Origin: Nocardioides sp. ChNu-153
Lineage (GTDB): Bacteria; Actinomycetota; Actinomycetes; Propionibacteriales; Nocardioidaceae
Assembly: GCF_030466625.1 (NCBI RefSeq)
Contig: NZ_JADEVT010000015.1
Coordinates: 41,465 to 87,302 of the forward strand
Direction of reading: 5' to 3'
Length of the DNA: 45,838 nt
The notes under the pieces are model-generated. The model was not told where the DNA came from and searched no databases. It was given only the letters and a program-made list of their open reading frames with translations. Positions 1 to 9,375 of the stretch are shown here, piece by piece (positions within the stretch are counted from its first letter, which is position 1; every line of letters begins with the position of its first letter). Made by a program: the position numbers and the translations under genes.

Positions 1-110
<110 letters not shown>

Positions 111-204
111 TCACGCACGAACCTTTCACCCGGAAGTGGTGGGTTGCGTGGACAACCTTTCCCTCAGGCCCCCGCCAGCGCCCGCCGGCTCTCCCGCCAG
201 CGCC

Positions 205-1086
205 TCAGGCGCCCTCGGCGCACGCCAGCTCGGCCTTCCAGGTGCGGAAGCCCTCCTCGGTGCGGCCACGCCGCCAGTAGCCCGAGACCGACAGGTCGCG
301 CTTCCCCACGCCGCGGCGGCGCAGCACCGGGCGGACGTGGTGCATGACCGCCTCGGCCTCGCCGTGCACGAACGCCTGCACGCGCCCCGTGGGCCAGGCG
401 CCCGCGTCGAGCTCGGCGACCGCGACGGCGAGCGGGGACCCGGCGCCGGTGAGGTGCGGGGGGGCCTCGTGGGCCGTCGTACCGCGGTGGAGCCAGCGCA
501 GCTCGACGCCCGCGGGGACGGCCAGCGGCAGCTCGTCGCCGGGGCCCGCCACCTCGACGAGCGCGAGGCCGCGCGCGTCGGCGGGCAGCGCCTCGACCGC
601 GGCCGCCAGGGCCGGCAGCGCCGACTCGTCGGCGACGAGGAGGTGGAAGTCGGCCATCGGGTCGGGCGCGTACGCCCCGCCCGGGCCGTTCACCCACAGC
701 GGCGTGCCCACCGCGACGCTCGCCGCCCACGGGCCCGCGACGCCCTCGTCGCCGTGCACCACGAAGTCGATGGCCAGCGTGCCGGCGGCGACGTCGAGCT
801 CGCGCACCGTGTAGGTCCGCACGACCGGCTGGTCCTCCGGCGCGACCGCGGCCCGCACCTCCCGCAGGTCGAACGGCTCCGGGTAGGTCACCCCCGGCCG
901 CGGGAAGACCAGCTTCACGTAGCGGTCGGTCGCGGTGCTGTCGGCGAACGCCGCCAGGTCCCCGGAGAAGCGGACACGGACGAGGTGCTCGGTCAGTGGC
1001 GCGGAGCCGGTGACGGTGAGCAGGGTGGCGCTGGGCAGGACGACTCCTCGGGTGGGGTACGGCGGCACGCACCGTCCGGCACGCAC
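205..1086 (-). CDS. siderophore-interacting protein (ViuB-type FAD/NAD(P)H ferric reductase)
   Basis: 293 aa from GTG. Members of this family use FAD and NAD(P)H to reduce the iron in imported ferric siderophores and release Fe(II) in the cytosol. Visible signatures are the FAD-binding region (RYVKLVFP about residue 55, then RTYTVRELD about 90), FVVHGDEGVAGPWA, and the C-terminal hallmark SGYWRRGRTEEGFRTWK. Length is normal. The GTG at 1086 is favoured because a -10-like TAGGCT lies 7 nt upstream with no Shine-Dalgarno, so the mRNA would be leaderless. An in-frame CTG at 1038 preceded by GAGGAG would give the N-terminus LPSATLLTV and is the main alternative. An iron box abuts the start, so the gene should be iron-repressed. 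No siderophore biosynthesis genes are in the window, so it may serve foreign siderophores. Confidence 0.9.
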   Translation of the reverse strand: MRAGRCVPPYPTRGVVLPSATLLTVTGSAPLTEHLVRVRFSGDLAAFADSTATDRYVKLVFPRPGVTYPEPFDLREVRAAVAPEDQPVVRTYTVRELDVAAGTLAIDFVVHGDEGVAGPWAASVAVGTPLWVNGPGGAYAPDPMADFHLLVADESALPALAAAVEALPADARGLALVEVAGPGDELPLAVPAGVELRWLHRGTTAHEAPPHLTGAGSPLAVAVAELDAGAWPTGRVQAFVHGEAEAVMHHVRPVLRRRGVGKRDLSVSGYWRRGRTEEGFRTWKAELACAEGA

Positions 1087-1100
1087 TTAGGCAAGCCTAA
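1087..1100 (-). promoter_or_regulatory. IdeR/DtxR iron box overlapping the -10 of the siderophore-interacting gene
   Basis: On the minus strand this reads TTAGGCTTGCCTAA, a near-perfect palindrome matching the core of the DtxR/IdeR operator (TTAGGnnAGnCTnnCCTAA type). The TAGGCT inside it (1094-1099) is placed as a -10 hexamer 7 nt before the GTG start. Iron-loaded repressor bound here would cover the -10 box and the presumed transcription start. Confidence 0.8.
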
Positions 1101-1151
1101 CCCCGGGCTGTACGAGTGATCCCCGTGGTCTGCGACCCAGGCATCGCGCGT

Positions 1152-1193
1152 GGGTCACGGGTCTCCCCGCCTCAGCGGGGAGACCCGTGACCC
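1152..1193 (-). terminator. long perfect hairpin after ileS
   Basis: A 19-bp perfect inverted repeat (GGGTCACGGGTCTCCCCGC and its complement) with a 4-nt loop (CTCA), starting one base after the ileS stop codon. No U-tract follows, as is common in high-GC actinobacteria. It also sits downstream of nothing on the plus strand, so it most likely terminates ileS. Confidence 0.8.
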
Positions 1194-1194
1194 G

Positions 1195-4100
1195 TCAGGC
1201 CTTGGCCAGCGCGATCGTCACGACGGCGCCGTCGCCGACGGTCGCCTCGGCGGTGGACGCGCCGGCCGGGGCGTCGCCGCCCACGGCGTACGACGTCGCG
1301 AGGGTCTCCCCCGCCACCAGGGCCTCCCACGTGCGCAGCGCCGCGGCCGCCTCGTCGGGGCCCGTGAGCACGAGCGCGATGCGGTCGGAGACGTCGAGCC
1401 CGGCGTCCTTGCGCGCCTGCTGCACCGCGCGCACGACGTCGCGGGCCAGGCCCTCGGCCGCCAGCTCGGGCGTCACCGTGGTGTCGAGCACGACGAACCC
1501 GCCGCCCGGCAGCACGCCGATGGCCTCGCCCTCGCCGGCCTGCGCGACCGTCTCGAGCGTGAACTCGCCGTCGACGAGCGCGAGCCCGCCGGCGGTGACG
1601 GTGCCGTCCTCGGCCACCGACCAGTCGCCCGACTTCGCGCCCTTGATCGCGCGCTGCACGTCCTTGCCCAGCCGCGGGCCAGCGGCGCGGGCGTTGACGG
1701 TCAGGCGCTGCGCGACGCCGTACGACGACGCCTCCTCCGCGTCGGCGGGCACGAGCCGCACCGCCTTGAGGTTCAGCTCGTCCGCGACGAGGGCGGCGAA
1801 CCCGGGCAGCACGGCCTCGAGACCGGCGGGGTCCTCGACCACGACGGTCAGCGACGCCAGCGGCAGCCGGGTGCGCAGCTTCGCGCCCTTGCGCAGCGCG
1901 GAGCCGGCCGAGCAGACCTCGCGCACGAGGTCCATCGCGGCCACCAGCGCGTCGTCGCCGGGCAGCTCCTCGACGTCCGGCCAGTCGGCGAGGTGCACGG
2001 AGCGCCCGCCGGTCAGGCCGCGCCACACCTCCTCCGTCGTCAGCGGCAGCAGCGGCGCCGTCACCCGGCAGACCGTCTCGAGGACGGTGAACAGGGTGTC
2101 GAACGCCGCCGTCGACGCGTCGCCGTCGGTGGCCCAGAAGCGCTCACGGCTGCGCCGGATGTACCAGTTCGTCAGCACGTCGAGGAACCCGCGCGTCGTC
2201 TCGCACGCGTCGGCGATCGCGAGGTCGTCCAGCTGGGTCGTCATCGCCGCGACGTACTGGCGCAGCTTGGCGAGCACGTAACGGTCGAGCGGGTCGGTCG
2301 AGTCGGTGCGCCGCTGCGCCGTGTAGCCCTCGGCGTTGGCGTACAGGCTGAAGAAGTACCAGCTGTTCCACAGCGGGATCATCACCTGGCGCACCGAGTC
2401 GCGGATGCCCTGCTCGGTCACCACGAGGTTGCCGCCACGCAGGATCGGGCTGGCCATGAGGAACCAGCGCATCGCGTCGGCGCCGTCGCGGTCGAAGACC
2501 TCGGAGACGTCGGGGTAGTTGCGCAGCGACTTGCTCATCTTGTTGCCGTCGCTGCCCAGCACGATGCCGTGGCTGATGCAGGTCGAGAACGCGGGCTTGT
2601 CGAACAGCGCCGTGGCCAGGACGTGCAGCGTGTAGAACCAGCCGCGGGTCTGCCCGATGTACTCCACGATGAAGTCGGCCGGGAAGTGGCCCTGCAGGCC
2701 CGCCGCCCCGTCGAACCAGTCGGCGTTCTCGAACGGGTAGTGCACCTGCGCGAAGCTCATCGAGCCCGAGTCGAACCACACGTCGAGCACGTCGGTGACG
2801 CGCCGCATCGTGGAGCGCTCGCCCTCGGGGCGCGGGTCGTCGGGGTTCGGCCGGGTCAGGTCGTCGACGAACGGGCGGTGCAGGTCGGGCTCGCCGGCGG
2901 CGTTGCGCGGCAGGCGGCCGAAGTCCCGCTCGATCTCGGCGAAGGAGCCGTAGACGTCGAGGCGCGGGTAGGCCGGGTCGTCGCTCTTCCACACCGGCAC
3001 CGGGGAGCCCCAGAAGCGGTTGCGGGTGATCGACCAGTCGCGGGCGTTCTCCAGCCACTTGCCGAACTGGCCGTCCTGGATGTGCTCGGGCACCCAGCGG
3101 ATCTGCTGGTTGAGCTCGAGCATCCGGTCCTTGATCGCGGTGACCTCGACGAACCACGACGAGACGCCCTTGTAGATGAGCGGCTTCCGGCAGCGCCAGC
3201 AGTGCGGGTAGGAGTGGTCGTAGGTCTCGCGGCGCAGCAGCACCGTGCCGAACGTGACCGCCCCCAGGTCGGCGGCGTCGCGGCCCGCGACGTGGTCGAG
3301 GGCGTACGTCGCGTTCTTGAGGTGCTCGATGACGAGCGGGTTGGCGTCGAAGACCTGGACGCCGGCGTACTCGGTCACCGGCGCGGTGAAGCGGCCGTCC
3401 TTGCCGACCGGCATGACCGCCTCGATGCCCTCGCGGTCGGTGACGACCTTGTCGTCCTCGCCGAAGGCGCCGGCGGTGTGCACGAGGCCCGTGCCGTCGG
3501 TGGTGGTGACGAACTCCGCGGTGACGATGCGGAACGCGTTCTCGTGGCCCAGGTAGTAGGAGAACGGCGGCGTGTAGTGCCGCCCCGCGACCTCGGCGCC
3601 CGTGTACCGCGCGACCACCTGGTCCTCGATGGCGTCGCTCGCCTCGTCCTTCAGCTCCCGGGCGTACGACGCGAGCCGCGCCTCCGCGAGCAGGTAGCGC
3701 TCCGGCGTACCGGTCGAGGAGGACTCGACGACGACGTAGTCGATGTCCTCGCCCACCATCACCGCGAGGTTCGACGGCAGGGTCCACGGCGTCGTCGTCC
3801 ACACCAGCGCGAGCACACCGGCCAGGGGGTCGTCGCCCCCGTCGGGGCCGTCGCCGTGGATGCGGACGCCGACCGTCACGGCCGGGTCCTGCCGCACCTG
3901 GTAGACGTCGTCGTCCATCCGCAGCTCGTGGTTGGAGAGCGGCGTCTCGTCGTTCCAGCAGTAGGGCAGGACGCGGAAGCCCTCGTAGACCAGGCCCTTG
4001 TCGTGGAGCGTCTTGAACGCCCAGATGACCGACTCCATGTAGTCGGGGTTGAGCGTGCGGTAGTCGTTCTCGAAGTCGACCCAGCGCGCTTGGCGCGTGA

Positions 4101-4542
4101 CGTAGTCCTGCCACTCGCCGGTGTACTTCAGCACCGAGGCGCGGCAGGCGTCGTTGAACTGCTCGATGCCCAGCTCGAGGATCTCGTCGGTGGTCTTGAT
4201 GCCGTTGAGCCGCATCGCCTCGAGCTCCGCGGGCAGGCCGTGGGTGTCCCAGCCGAAGCGGCGCTCGACGCGCTTGCCGCGCATCGTCTGGTAGCGCGGC
4301 ACGATGTCCTTGACGTAGCCCGTCAGCAGGTGGCCGTAGTGCGGAAGCCCGTTGGCGAACGGCGGACCGTCGTAGAACACGTACTCGTTGCTGCCGTCGG
4401 CGCCCGCGTCGCGCGCCGCGATGCTGGCCGCGAACGTGCCGTCGCCCTCCCAGTAGGCGAGCACCTGCTTCTCGATGTCGGGGAAGCGGGGGGAGGTCGG
4501 GATGCGGTCGAGACCGCTCGTGGAGACCCGGGGGTAGGCCAT
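1195..4542 (-). CDS. ileS: isoleucyl-tRNA synthetase
   Basis: Class Ia synthetase charging tRNA-Ile in the cytosol; 1115 aa. The signature is HYGH (in [16 protein letters not shown], about residues 45-60) and the second signature is KMSKS ([11 protein letters not shown], about residue 665). Editing-domain and C-terminal anticodon-binding regions are present. The overall form, with HYGH and a long C-terminus, fits the eukaryote-like type 2 IleRS typical of actinobacteria, a type linked in the literature to low mupirocin sensitivity; that phenotype is inference here. The ATG at 4542 is chosen because AGGAGAG lies 5 nt upstream and the protein then begins MAYPRVS. Regulation is by the T-box leader directly upstream and termination by the hairpin at 1152-1193. 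Confidence 0.97.
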   Translation of the reverse strand: MAYPRVSTSGLDRIPTSPRFPDIEKQVLAYWEGDGTFAASIAARDAGADGSNEYVFYDGPPFANGLPHYGHLLTGYVKDIVPRYQTMRGKRVERRFGWDTHGLPAELEAMRLNGIKTTDEILELGIEQFNDACRASVLKYTGEWQDYVTRQARWVDFENDYRTLNPDYMESVIWAFKTLHDKGLVYEGFRVLPYCWNDETPLSNHELRMDDDVYQVRQDPAVTVGVRIHGDGPDGGDDPLAGVLALVWTTTPWTLPSNLAVMVGEDIDYVVVESSSTGTPERYLLAEARLASYARELKDEASDAIEDQVVARYTGAEVAGRHYTPPFSYYLGHENAFRIVTAEFVTTTDGTGLVHTAGAFGEDDKVVTDREGIEAVMPVGKDGRFTAPVTEYAGVQVFDANPLVIEHLKNATYALDHVAGRDAADLGAVTFGTVLLRRETYDHSYPHCWRCRKPLIYKGVSSWFVEVTAIKDRMLELNQQIRWVPEHIQDGQFGKWLENARDWSITRNRFWGSPVPVWKSDDPAYPRLDVYGSFAEIERDFGRLPRNAAGEPDLHRPFVDDLTRPNPDDPRPEGERSTMRRVTDVLDVWFDSGSMSFAQVHYPFENADWFDGAAGLQGHFPADFIVEYIGQTRGWFYTLHVLATALFDKPAFSTCISHGIVLGSDGNKMSKSLRNYPDVSEVFDRDGADAMRWFLMASPILRGGNLVVTEQGIRDSVRQVMIPLWNSWYFFSLYANAEGYTAQRRTDSTDPLDRYVLAKLRQYVAAMTTQLDDLAIADACETTRGFLDVLTNWYIRRSRERFWATDGDASTAAFDTLFTVLETVCRVTAPLLPLTTEEVWRGLTGGRSVHLADWPDVEELPGDDALVAAMDLVREVCSAGSALRKGAKLRTRLPLASLTVVVEDPAGLEAVLPGFAALVADELNLKAVRLVPADAEEASSYGVAQRLTVNARAAGPRLGKDVQRAIKGAKSGDWSVAEDGTVTAGGLALVDGEFTLETVAQAGEGEAIGVLPGGGFVVLDTTVTPELAAEGLARDVVRAVQQARKDAGLDVSDRIALVLTGPDEAAAALRTWEALVAGETLATSYAVGGDAPAGASTAEATVGDGAVVTIALAKA

Positions 4543-4554
4543 CGCGCTGCTCTC

Positions 4555-4775
4555 CTGGTACGTCGCTCGGGCGCCGGCAGGGCTGCCGGAACTGTCTGGC
4601 CACGAGGACGACGGATGCCGCGGTACCACCTCGCTTGCCGCCCCACCCCGGTGTCCCGGGACGGCGCGACCGCTTCGTCGGGGGCTGTGACGGGCCCACC
4701 CGTCCGGTTCTACTGAGCGACCCAGGTCGCTGTTCTTCCGGAGGCTCGCCGCTGATGACGGCTCGGACGCCTCTG
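4555..4775 (-). promoter_or_regulatory. translational T-box riboswitch (tRNA-Ile) of ileS
   Basis: The minus-strand leader contains the invariant T-box AGGTGGTACCGCG (4619-4631), which pairs with the uncharged tRNA acceptor end. Upstream is a Stem I region with an ATC triplet (4754-4756) that can serve as the isoleucine specifier. It is followed by an AGTAGAACC segment like the S-turn of Stem II and an ACGGG...CCCGT hairpin. No intrinsic terminator precedes the gene. The structure runs into the AGGAGAG ribosome site, as in the translational T-boxes known from actinobacterial ileS leaders. TCCT around 4605-4608 could pair with the AGGA of the Shine-Dalgarno as the sequestrator. Exact ends are approximate. 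Confidence 0.85.
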
Positions 4776-4843
4776 CGCGGGATGGTACGCCGCGGCGCGG
4801 GGCCCCGCGAATCCGATCCGGGGTCGGCCGGGGCCGGCCGGGG

Positions 4844-5899
4844 TCAGCCGGTCGGGGCCGGGGGCAGGACGCCCGCGGCGTCGAGCGCCGCCGCGGTCAG
4901 CCGGCGGCCGAGCTCGACCATCTCGGTCGCCCGGTGGAAGTCGAGGGTGCGGCAGGCGTCGACGGGCACGTCGACCGTCACGTCGGCGGGGAACGCCGCC
5001 TGGCGGTAGCGGTGCACGAGGCCCTGCATCGCCTCGAACGACTGCGCGGTGACGTCGGTGAGGCGCAGGTCCTTCGGCAGCGGGTCGGTGCCGCCCGTGA
5101 CCGGTTCGGCGGCCGTGGCGGGCTGCAGGCCCCCGCCGCCGTCGCCCGCCAGCACGGGGGCCCGCTCGGCGGGCGTCGGGGCGTCGTGGTGCCGCCCGTG
5201 GCGCCCCTCGTGCAGCTCGTCGGCGTCCGGCTCGCGGCCGGTGACGCTGGCGATCGTGCGGCGCAGGCGGTCGCGCCACTCCTCCAACCGCTGCGGGGCC
5301 GCCGACTCCTGGGCGGGCGCCTGCCGGTCCGCGCGGGCGCGCCGGCCCAGCAGCGAGACCGCGACCGTGAGGTCGGCCGGCACCGCCGTCGTCGGGTCGA
5401 CGGGCACGGGGTTGAGCAGGCCGCCGTCGACCAGGAGCCGCCCGTTGATCATCACCGGCGTGAACAGGCCCGGGATGGCGATCGACGCCCGGACCGCCGG
5501 CAGGAGCGGGCCGCGCTGGAACCAGACCTCGCGCCGCGAGCCGAGGTCGGTCGCCACCGCGGTGAAGGGCACCGGGAGGTCCTCGATGTCGGTGCCGTCG
5601 AAGAGCTCGCCGATCGCCCCCAGCAGCCGGTCGGCGGCCACCGCGCCGGGCGCGGACAGCTTGAAGTCCATGAGCCGCAGCACGTCGCGCTGGCGCAGCC
5701 CCGCGGCCCAGGCGAGGAAGTCGTCGTCGCGGCCGGCGGCGGCCAGGCCGCCCACGAGCGCCCCCATGGAGGTGCCGGCGATGGTGACGATCTCCCCGCC
5801 CCGGGCGCGGATCTCGTGGATGGCGCCGAGGTGGGCGTACCCCCGGGCGCCCCCGCTGCCGAGCGCGAGGGCGACGCGGACGGGCGACGGGGCGGACAT
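4844..5899 (-). CDS. patatin-like phospholipase (RssA family)
   Basis: 351 aa from ATG 5899. The serine hydrolase dyad is visible: oxyanion loop GSGGARG (about residue 15), nucleophile elbow GTSMG (about residue 44), and catalytic Asp in the DGG motif ([12 protein letters not shown], about residue 185). The N-terminal ~210 residues are a standard RssA-type patatin core. A long polar, His/Asp-rich linker (about residues 215-285) then separates it from a conserved C-terminal helix region. The substrate is not predictable; family members act as lipid acyl hydrolases. There is no signal peptide, so it is cytosolic or peripheral to the membrane. It is followed by the lipase gene in the same orientation but starts 52 bp after that gene's stop. 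Confidence 0.88.
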   Translation of the reverse strand: MSAPSPVRVALALGSGGARGYAHLGAIHEIRARGGEIVTIAGTSMGALVGGLAAAGRDDDFLAWAAGLRQRDVLRLMDFKLSAPGAVAADRLLGAIGELFDGTDIEDLPVPFTAVATDLGSRREVWFQRGPLLPAVRASIAIPGLFTPVMINGRLLVDGGLLNPVPVDPTTAVPADLTVAVSLLGRRARADRQAPAQESAAPQRLEEWRDRLRRTIASVTGREPDADELHEGRHGRHHDAPTPAERAPVLAGDGGGGLQPATAAEPVTGGTDPLPKDLRLTDVTAQSFEAMQGLVHRYRQAAFPADVTVDVPVDACRTLDFHRATEMVELGRRLTAAALDAAGVLPPAPTG

Positions 5900-5951
5900 G
5901 GCGCCGAGGCTACCGACGGCCGGCGCGGGTCGCGCGGGGGCGGCCGGCGCC

Positions 5952-7364
5952 TCAGCAGGTCGGGTCGGTCGCCGGCTCCCCGGCGAGGCGGGCACGCGTC
6001 CACGCCACCAGCTCGGCGGTCAGCGGGGAGGAGTCGGCGACGAGCGAGCCGTGGTCGAGCCCGTCGTACTCGACGTAGCGGGGCGTCTCCCCCGCCGCGC
6101 ACCGCTCGGCGATCCACCGGCGCTGCAGGTCGGCGCGCACGACGACGTCCGCGGCGCCCTGGGCGACGAGGACCGGCACGTCGGGCACGGTCGGGGTGTT
6201 GGCCACGAGCCGGTCCGCGACGTCGGCGCGGTCCAGGTCGTCCTCGCCCAGGACGGGACCGCGCAGCTGGCTCGCCGCGGCCCACGCGGCGACGGCGTCG
6301 CGGCCCACGAGGCAGCGCGAGGCCACCCGGTCGGCGAGGTGGGCGGCGAGCCAGCCCTCGTCGTCGCGCAGCCCCAGGTCGTAGGTCTCGTCCCAGGTCA
6401 CCGCGAGGTAGGCGTTGAGCACGCGGTCCCCGCCCGGGCCGGAGAGGTCCCGCACGAGCGCGGTCAGGTCGGTGGCCGGCGCGAGCGCCGCGACGCCGGC
6501 GACCCCGACCTCGGGGGCGTACGACGGGGCGAGCCGCCCCGCCCACAGCGCGGCGTGCCCGCCCTGGGAGTGCCCCCACACGACGGTGGTGGGCGCGAGC
6601 GCCCGCAGCTCGCCGGCGGCGCGCACGGAGTCGAGCACGTTCGCCCCGGCCGCCGGGCCGTCGAGGTAGGCGTGGCGGCCCGGCGCCCCCAGGCCCACGT
6701 AGTCGGTGGTGACGGCGACGGCACCCGCCGCGACCACCTCGGCCAGCGCGGCCTTCGCGCCGGCGAACGGGTCGCTCGACGCCGACGGCGCGCACGGCCG
6801 GGCCACGCCGGTCGTGCCGTGCCCGACCGCCACCGCCGGCAGGGCCTCGGGGCGCCCGGTCGGGGCGACCACGGTGGCGCTGGCCAGCGCCGGCTCCCCC
6901 GCCGCGTCGCGCGTCGTGTAGAGGATCCGCCACCCCTCGGCGCCGTCGGGCACGTCGGTGGTGAAGGGCTCCTGGCGCACCAGGCGGCCGGCCTCCGCGG
7001 GCACCTCGTCGTCGTCCGGGGCGGCGTAGAAGGCGTCGAGGGTGGGCCGGGAGCCGACGTGCACCACCACCGTGGCGACGAGGAGCAGCACCGGCACCGC
7101 GGCCGCCCCGACGAGCAACCAGGTGGGCACGCGGGGCCGGTCGCGCCCGGACCGGCGCGTGGGGCCGCGGCCGGTGTCCGCCTGGTCGCCGCGGACGCGT
7201 CGTACGACGTCGTGCACCCCGGTCCGCAGGGCGACGAACCCGCCGCCCACGACGAGCGCCACGGCGAGCAGCCACGGGAGCACGCGCAGGGTCGTGGTGG
7301 GCCACGCCAGGGCGAGGAGGACGAGGGCGGCGAGGCCGACGACGACGGCGGTCCGACGGATCAC
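5952..7364 (-). CDS. membrane-anchored secretory-lipase-family alpha/beta hydrolase
   Basis: 470 aa from GTG 7364, with AGGATG as a possible ribosome site 6 nt upstream. The first ~105 residues hold three hydrophobic helices (about residues 6-22, 28-44 and 80-100) that anchor the enzyme. The catalytic part resembles the secretory lipase (LIP) family: GHGTTGVARPC, DYVGLGAPGRHAYLDG, nucleophile GHSQGG, acid in GAADVVV, and His in LDHGS near the C-terminus. Two Cys residues (in ARPCAPS and near AERCAAG) could form a disulfide outside the cell. The substrate is probably an ester or acylglycerol (family inference). It is divergent from the MFS exporter with a 58-bp gap. Confidence 0.85.
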   Translation of the reverse strand: MIRRTAVVVGLAALVLLALAWPTTTLRVLPWLLAVALVVGGGFVALRTGVHDVVRRVRGDQADTGRGPTRRSGRDRPRVPTWLLVGAAAVPVLLLVATVVVHVGSRPTLDAFYAAPDDDEVPAEAGRLVRQEPFTTDVPDGAEGWRILYTTRDAAGEPALASATVVAPTGRPEALPAVAVGHGTTGVARPCAPSASSDPFAGAKAALAEVVAAGAVAVTTDYVGLGAPGRHAYLDGPAAGANVLDSVRAAGELRALAPTTVVWGHSQGGHAALWAGRLAPSYAPEVGVAGVAALAPATDLTALVRDLSGPGGDRVLNAYLAVTWDETYDLGLRDDEGWLAAHLADRVASRCLVGRDAVAAWAAASQLRGPVLGEDDLDRADVADRLVANTPTVPDVPVLVAQGAADVVVRADLQRRWIAERCAAGETPRYVEYDGLDHGSLVADSSPLTAELVAWTRARLAGEPATDPTC

Positions 7365-7408
7365 GGGGCCATCCTGCTCCCCGCGACGACCGGCTCGGCG
7401 CCCGGGCG

Positions 7409-7414
7409 TACCGT
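7409..7414 (+). promoter_or_regulatory. -10 box, probable leaderless promoter of MFS gene
   Basis: TACCGT ends 8 nt before the GTG at 7423, with no Shine-Dalgarno between. Confidence 0.45.
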
Positions 7415-7422
7415 GACGCGTC

Positions 7423-8694
7423 GTGCAGCTCCGCGGTCTCCTCGCCGACACCCGCCCGCTGGCGGTGCCGGCCTTCCGGCGCCTGTGGCTGGCCAACATC
7501 GTCACCGTCGTCGGGGCCCAGCTCACCGTGGTGGCCGTGCCGGCGCAGATCTACGCGATGACGGGCTCCTCGGCGTACGTCGGGCTGACCGGCGTCTTCG
7601 GGCTCGTGCCGCTCGTCGCGTTCGGCCTGTGGGGCGGCGCCCTCGCCGACCACGTCGACCGCCGCCTCCTGCTCGTGGTCACCACCCTCGGGCTCGTCGC
7701 GACGAGCGTGCTCTTCTGGGTGCAGGCCGCGCTGGGGTCGCAGGACGTGTGGGTGCTGCTGGGGTTGTTCTCGGTGCAGCAGGCCTTCTTCGCGGTCAAC
7801 CAGCCCACGCGGACCGCGATCCTGCCCGCGCTCGTCGACACCCCGCTGCTGGCCGCGGCGTCGGCGCTCAACACGACCGTGATGCAGGCCGGGGCGATCG
7901 CCGGGCCGCTGGTGGCCGGCGTGCTCATCCCGTTCACGGGCTTCGCGTGGCTCTACCTGGCCGACGCCGTGTGCCTGCTCGCGACGCTGTACGCCGTGCT
8001 GGCGCTGCCGCCGCTGCCCGTCGTCGGCGCCGTCGGCACGCCGGGCCTGCGCTCGGTGGTCGACGGCCTCGTCTACCTGCGGACGCAGCCGGTGCTGCTC
8101 ATGAGCTTCGTCGTGGACGTCGTCGCGATGCTCTTCGGGATGCCCCGAGCGCTCTTCCCCGAGATCGCGCACCTCGACTTCGGCGGCCCGGACGGCGGCG
8201 GCATCGCGTTCGCGCTGCTCTTCGCCGCCATCCCGGCCGGCGCGGTGGTCGGCGGCGTGTTCTCGGGGTGGGTCTCGCGGGTGGAGCGCCAGGGCCTGGG
8301 CGTCGTCGTCTGCATCGTCGTCTGGGGCCTGGCCGTGACCGCGTTCGGCCTCGCCGCGGGGCTGGCGGACGGGTCGGCCGGGACCTGGCTGGTCGTGGCC
8401 GTGCTGGCGCTGTCGATCGGCGGCGGCGCCGACATGGCGAGCTCGGCACTGCGCCAGTCGATGCTGCTCACGGCCGGGACCGACGAGGTGCGCGGCCGCC
8501 TGCAGGGCGTCTTCCTCGTGATCGTCGCCGGCGGCCCCCGCCTGGCCGACGTCGCGCACGGCGGGGCGGCGGCGGTCGTCGGGGCCTCGGTCGCCGCGGC
8601 CGGCGGCGGGATCCTCACCGTGGTGGGCGTCGTCGTCGCCGCCCTCGCGGTGCCCGCGTTCGTGCGCTACCGCGTCGCGGTCAGTCCCCGCTGA
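7423..8694 (+). CDS. MFS exporter, EntS-like
   Basis: 423 aa with about 12 hydrophobic helices. Early motifs FRRLWLANIVTVVGAQLTVV and VPAQIYAMTGSSAYVGLTG, then GGALADHVDRR (MFS motif A), resemble the MFS_3/EntS group that includes the enterobactin exporter. Export of a siderophore or drug is therefore plausible, but no siderophore synthesis genes are nearby and no iron box is visible in front of it. The start GTG fits a leaderless transcript. The 3' end overlaps the convergent hypothetical gene by 14 bp. Confidence 0.85.
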   Translation: MQLRGLLADTRPLAVPAFRRLWLANIVTVVGAQLTVVAVPAQIYAMTGSSAYVGLTGVFGLVPLVAFGLWGGALADHVDRRLLLVVTTLGLVATSVLFWVQAALGSQDVWVLLGLFSVQQAFFAVNQPTRTAILPALVDTPLLAAASALNTTVMQAGAIAGPLVAGVLIPFTGFAWLYLADAVCLLATLYAVLALPPLPVVGAVGTPGLRSVVDGLVYLRTQPVLLMSFVVDVVAMLFGMPRALFPEIAHLDFGGPDGGGIAFALLFAAIPAGAVVGGVFSGWVSRVERQGLGVVVCIVVWGLAVTAFGLAAGLADGSAGTWLVVAVLALSIGGGADMASSALRQSMLLTAGTDEVRGRLQGVFLVIVAGGPRLADVAHGGAAAVVGASVAAAGGGILTVVGVVVAALAVPAFVRYRVAVSPR

Positions 8695-9325
8695 GGCCGG
8701 CGCGCACCACGGGCTGGGGGCCGCGCATCGTGTCGATCCAGAACGTCACCTCGTCCGGCGAGGGCCAGCGCGGCAGCACCGGGCCGGCGAACGGGTCACC
8801 GGGCTCGACGGTGCGCACGCGGATGTAGGCCAGCCGGCCCTCGTCGACGCGCAGCCCCACCACCAGAGGCTCACCGTCGTCGCCCACGAAGCGGGCGTGG
8901 ACGGGGAACTCGGCGTCGGCGGGCACGGCCAGCGGCACGTCCCCGGCCACCTCGAACGTCGCGAAGTCGACGGCCTCGTGCTCGCCGCGCTCCGCGTCGG
9001 TCGTGACGGCGCGCAGCAGCTGGGCCCGCAGCGCGAGCGCGCCGTAGTCCTCGGTCTGCGACAGCAGCGCGTCGGTCAGGGCGCGCACGTCGGCGTCGAG
9101 CGGGCGCTCCACCCACTCCAGCTCGCCGGGCTCGGGGGTCTCGTCCGCGGCGCCGCGGCCGAGGCGGTCGCGCACCCAGGCGCGCGGGTCGCCCACGAGG
9201 TCGACGGGCACCGCCGCCCGGGCGGCCTCCCACCCGGCCCAGGCGAGCCCTCCGACGAGGGACGCGGCCGCACCGCGTCGTACCAGCCGCAGCGCCTCGC
9301 GGCGCGCTCGGGATTCGGGGTGCAT
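8681..9325 (-). CDS. hypothetical protein with one N-terminal membrane segment
   Basis: 214 aa, starting at ATG 9325. I do not recognise the family. Residues about 16-34 (RRGAAASLVGGLAWAGWEA) form a hydrophobic stretch after an Arg-rich N-terminus, consistent with a signal anchor. The remainder is acidic and mixed alpha/beta, ending DEVTFWIDTMRGPQPVVRAG. It is convergent with the MFS gene (14-bp overlap) and divergent from dapD, whose promoter lies 36 bp away. Confidence 0.7.
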   Translation of the reverse strand: MHPESRARREALRLVRRGAAASLVGGLAWAGWEAARAAVPVDLVGDPRAWVRDRLGRGAADETPEPGELEWVERPLDADVRALTDALLSQTEDYGALALRAQLLRAVTTDAERGEHEAVDFATFEVAGDVPLAVPADAEFPVHARFVGDDGEPLVVGLRVDEGRLAYIRVRTVEPGDPFAGPVLPRWPSPDEVTFWIDTMRGPQPVVRAGLSGD

Positions 9326-9361
9326 GCCCCCGACGGTAGCCGGACGGTCGGCGCGGTTCCG

Positions 9362-9367
9362 TAGCAT
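9362..9367 (+). promoter_or_regulatory. -10 box, probable leaderless promoter of dapD
   Basis: TAGCAT ends 8 nt before the dapD GTG; no ribosome site is present. Confidence 0.5.
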
Positions 9368-9375
9368 GGGTCCAC

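Noticed and set aside
1150..4716. Very long open frame (1188 codons) on the plus strand opposite ileS
   Set aside because: High GC leaves antisense frames open. The translation is Arg/Val/His-rich without motifs and ileS on the other strand is certain.
7365..7422. Iron box in front of the EntS-like exporter
   Set aside because: No TTAGG/CCTAA half-sites in the divergent region.
5452..8559. 1035-codon minus-strand frame spanning the lipase and MFS genes
   Set aside because: Low-complexity Arg/Pro/Gly translation; it is a shadow of three well-supported genes.
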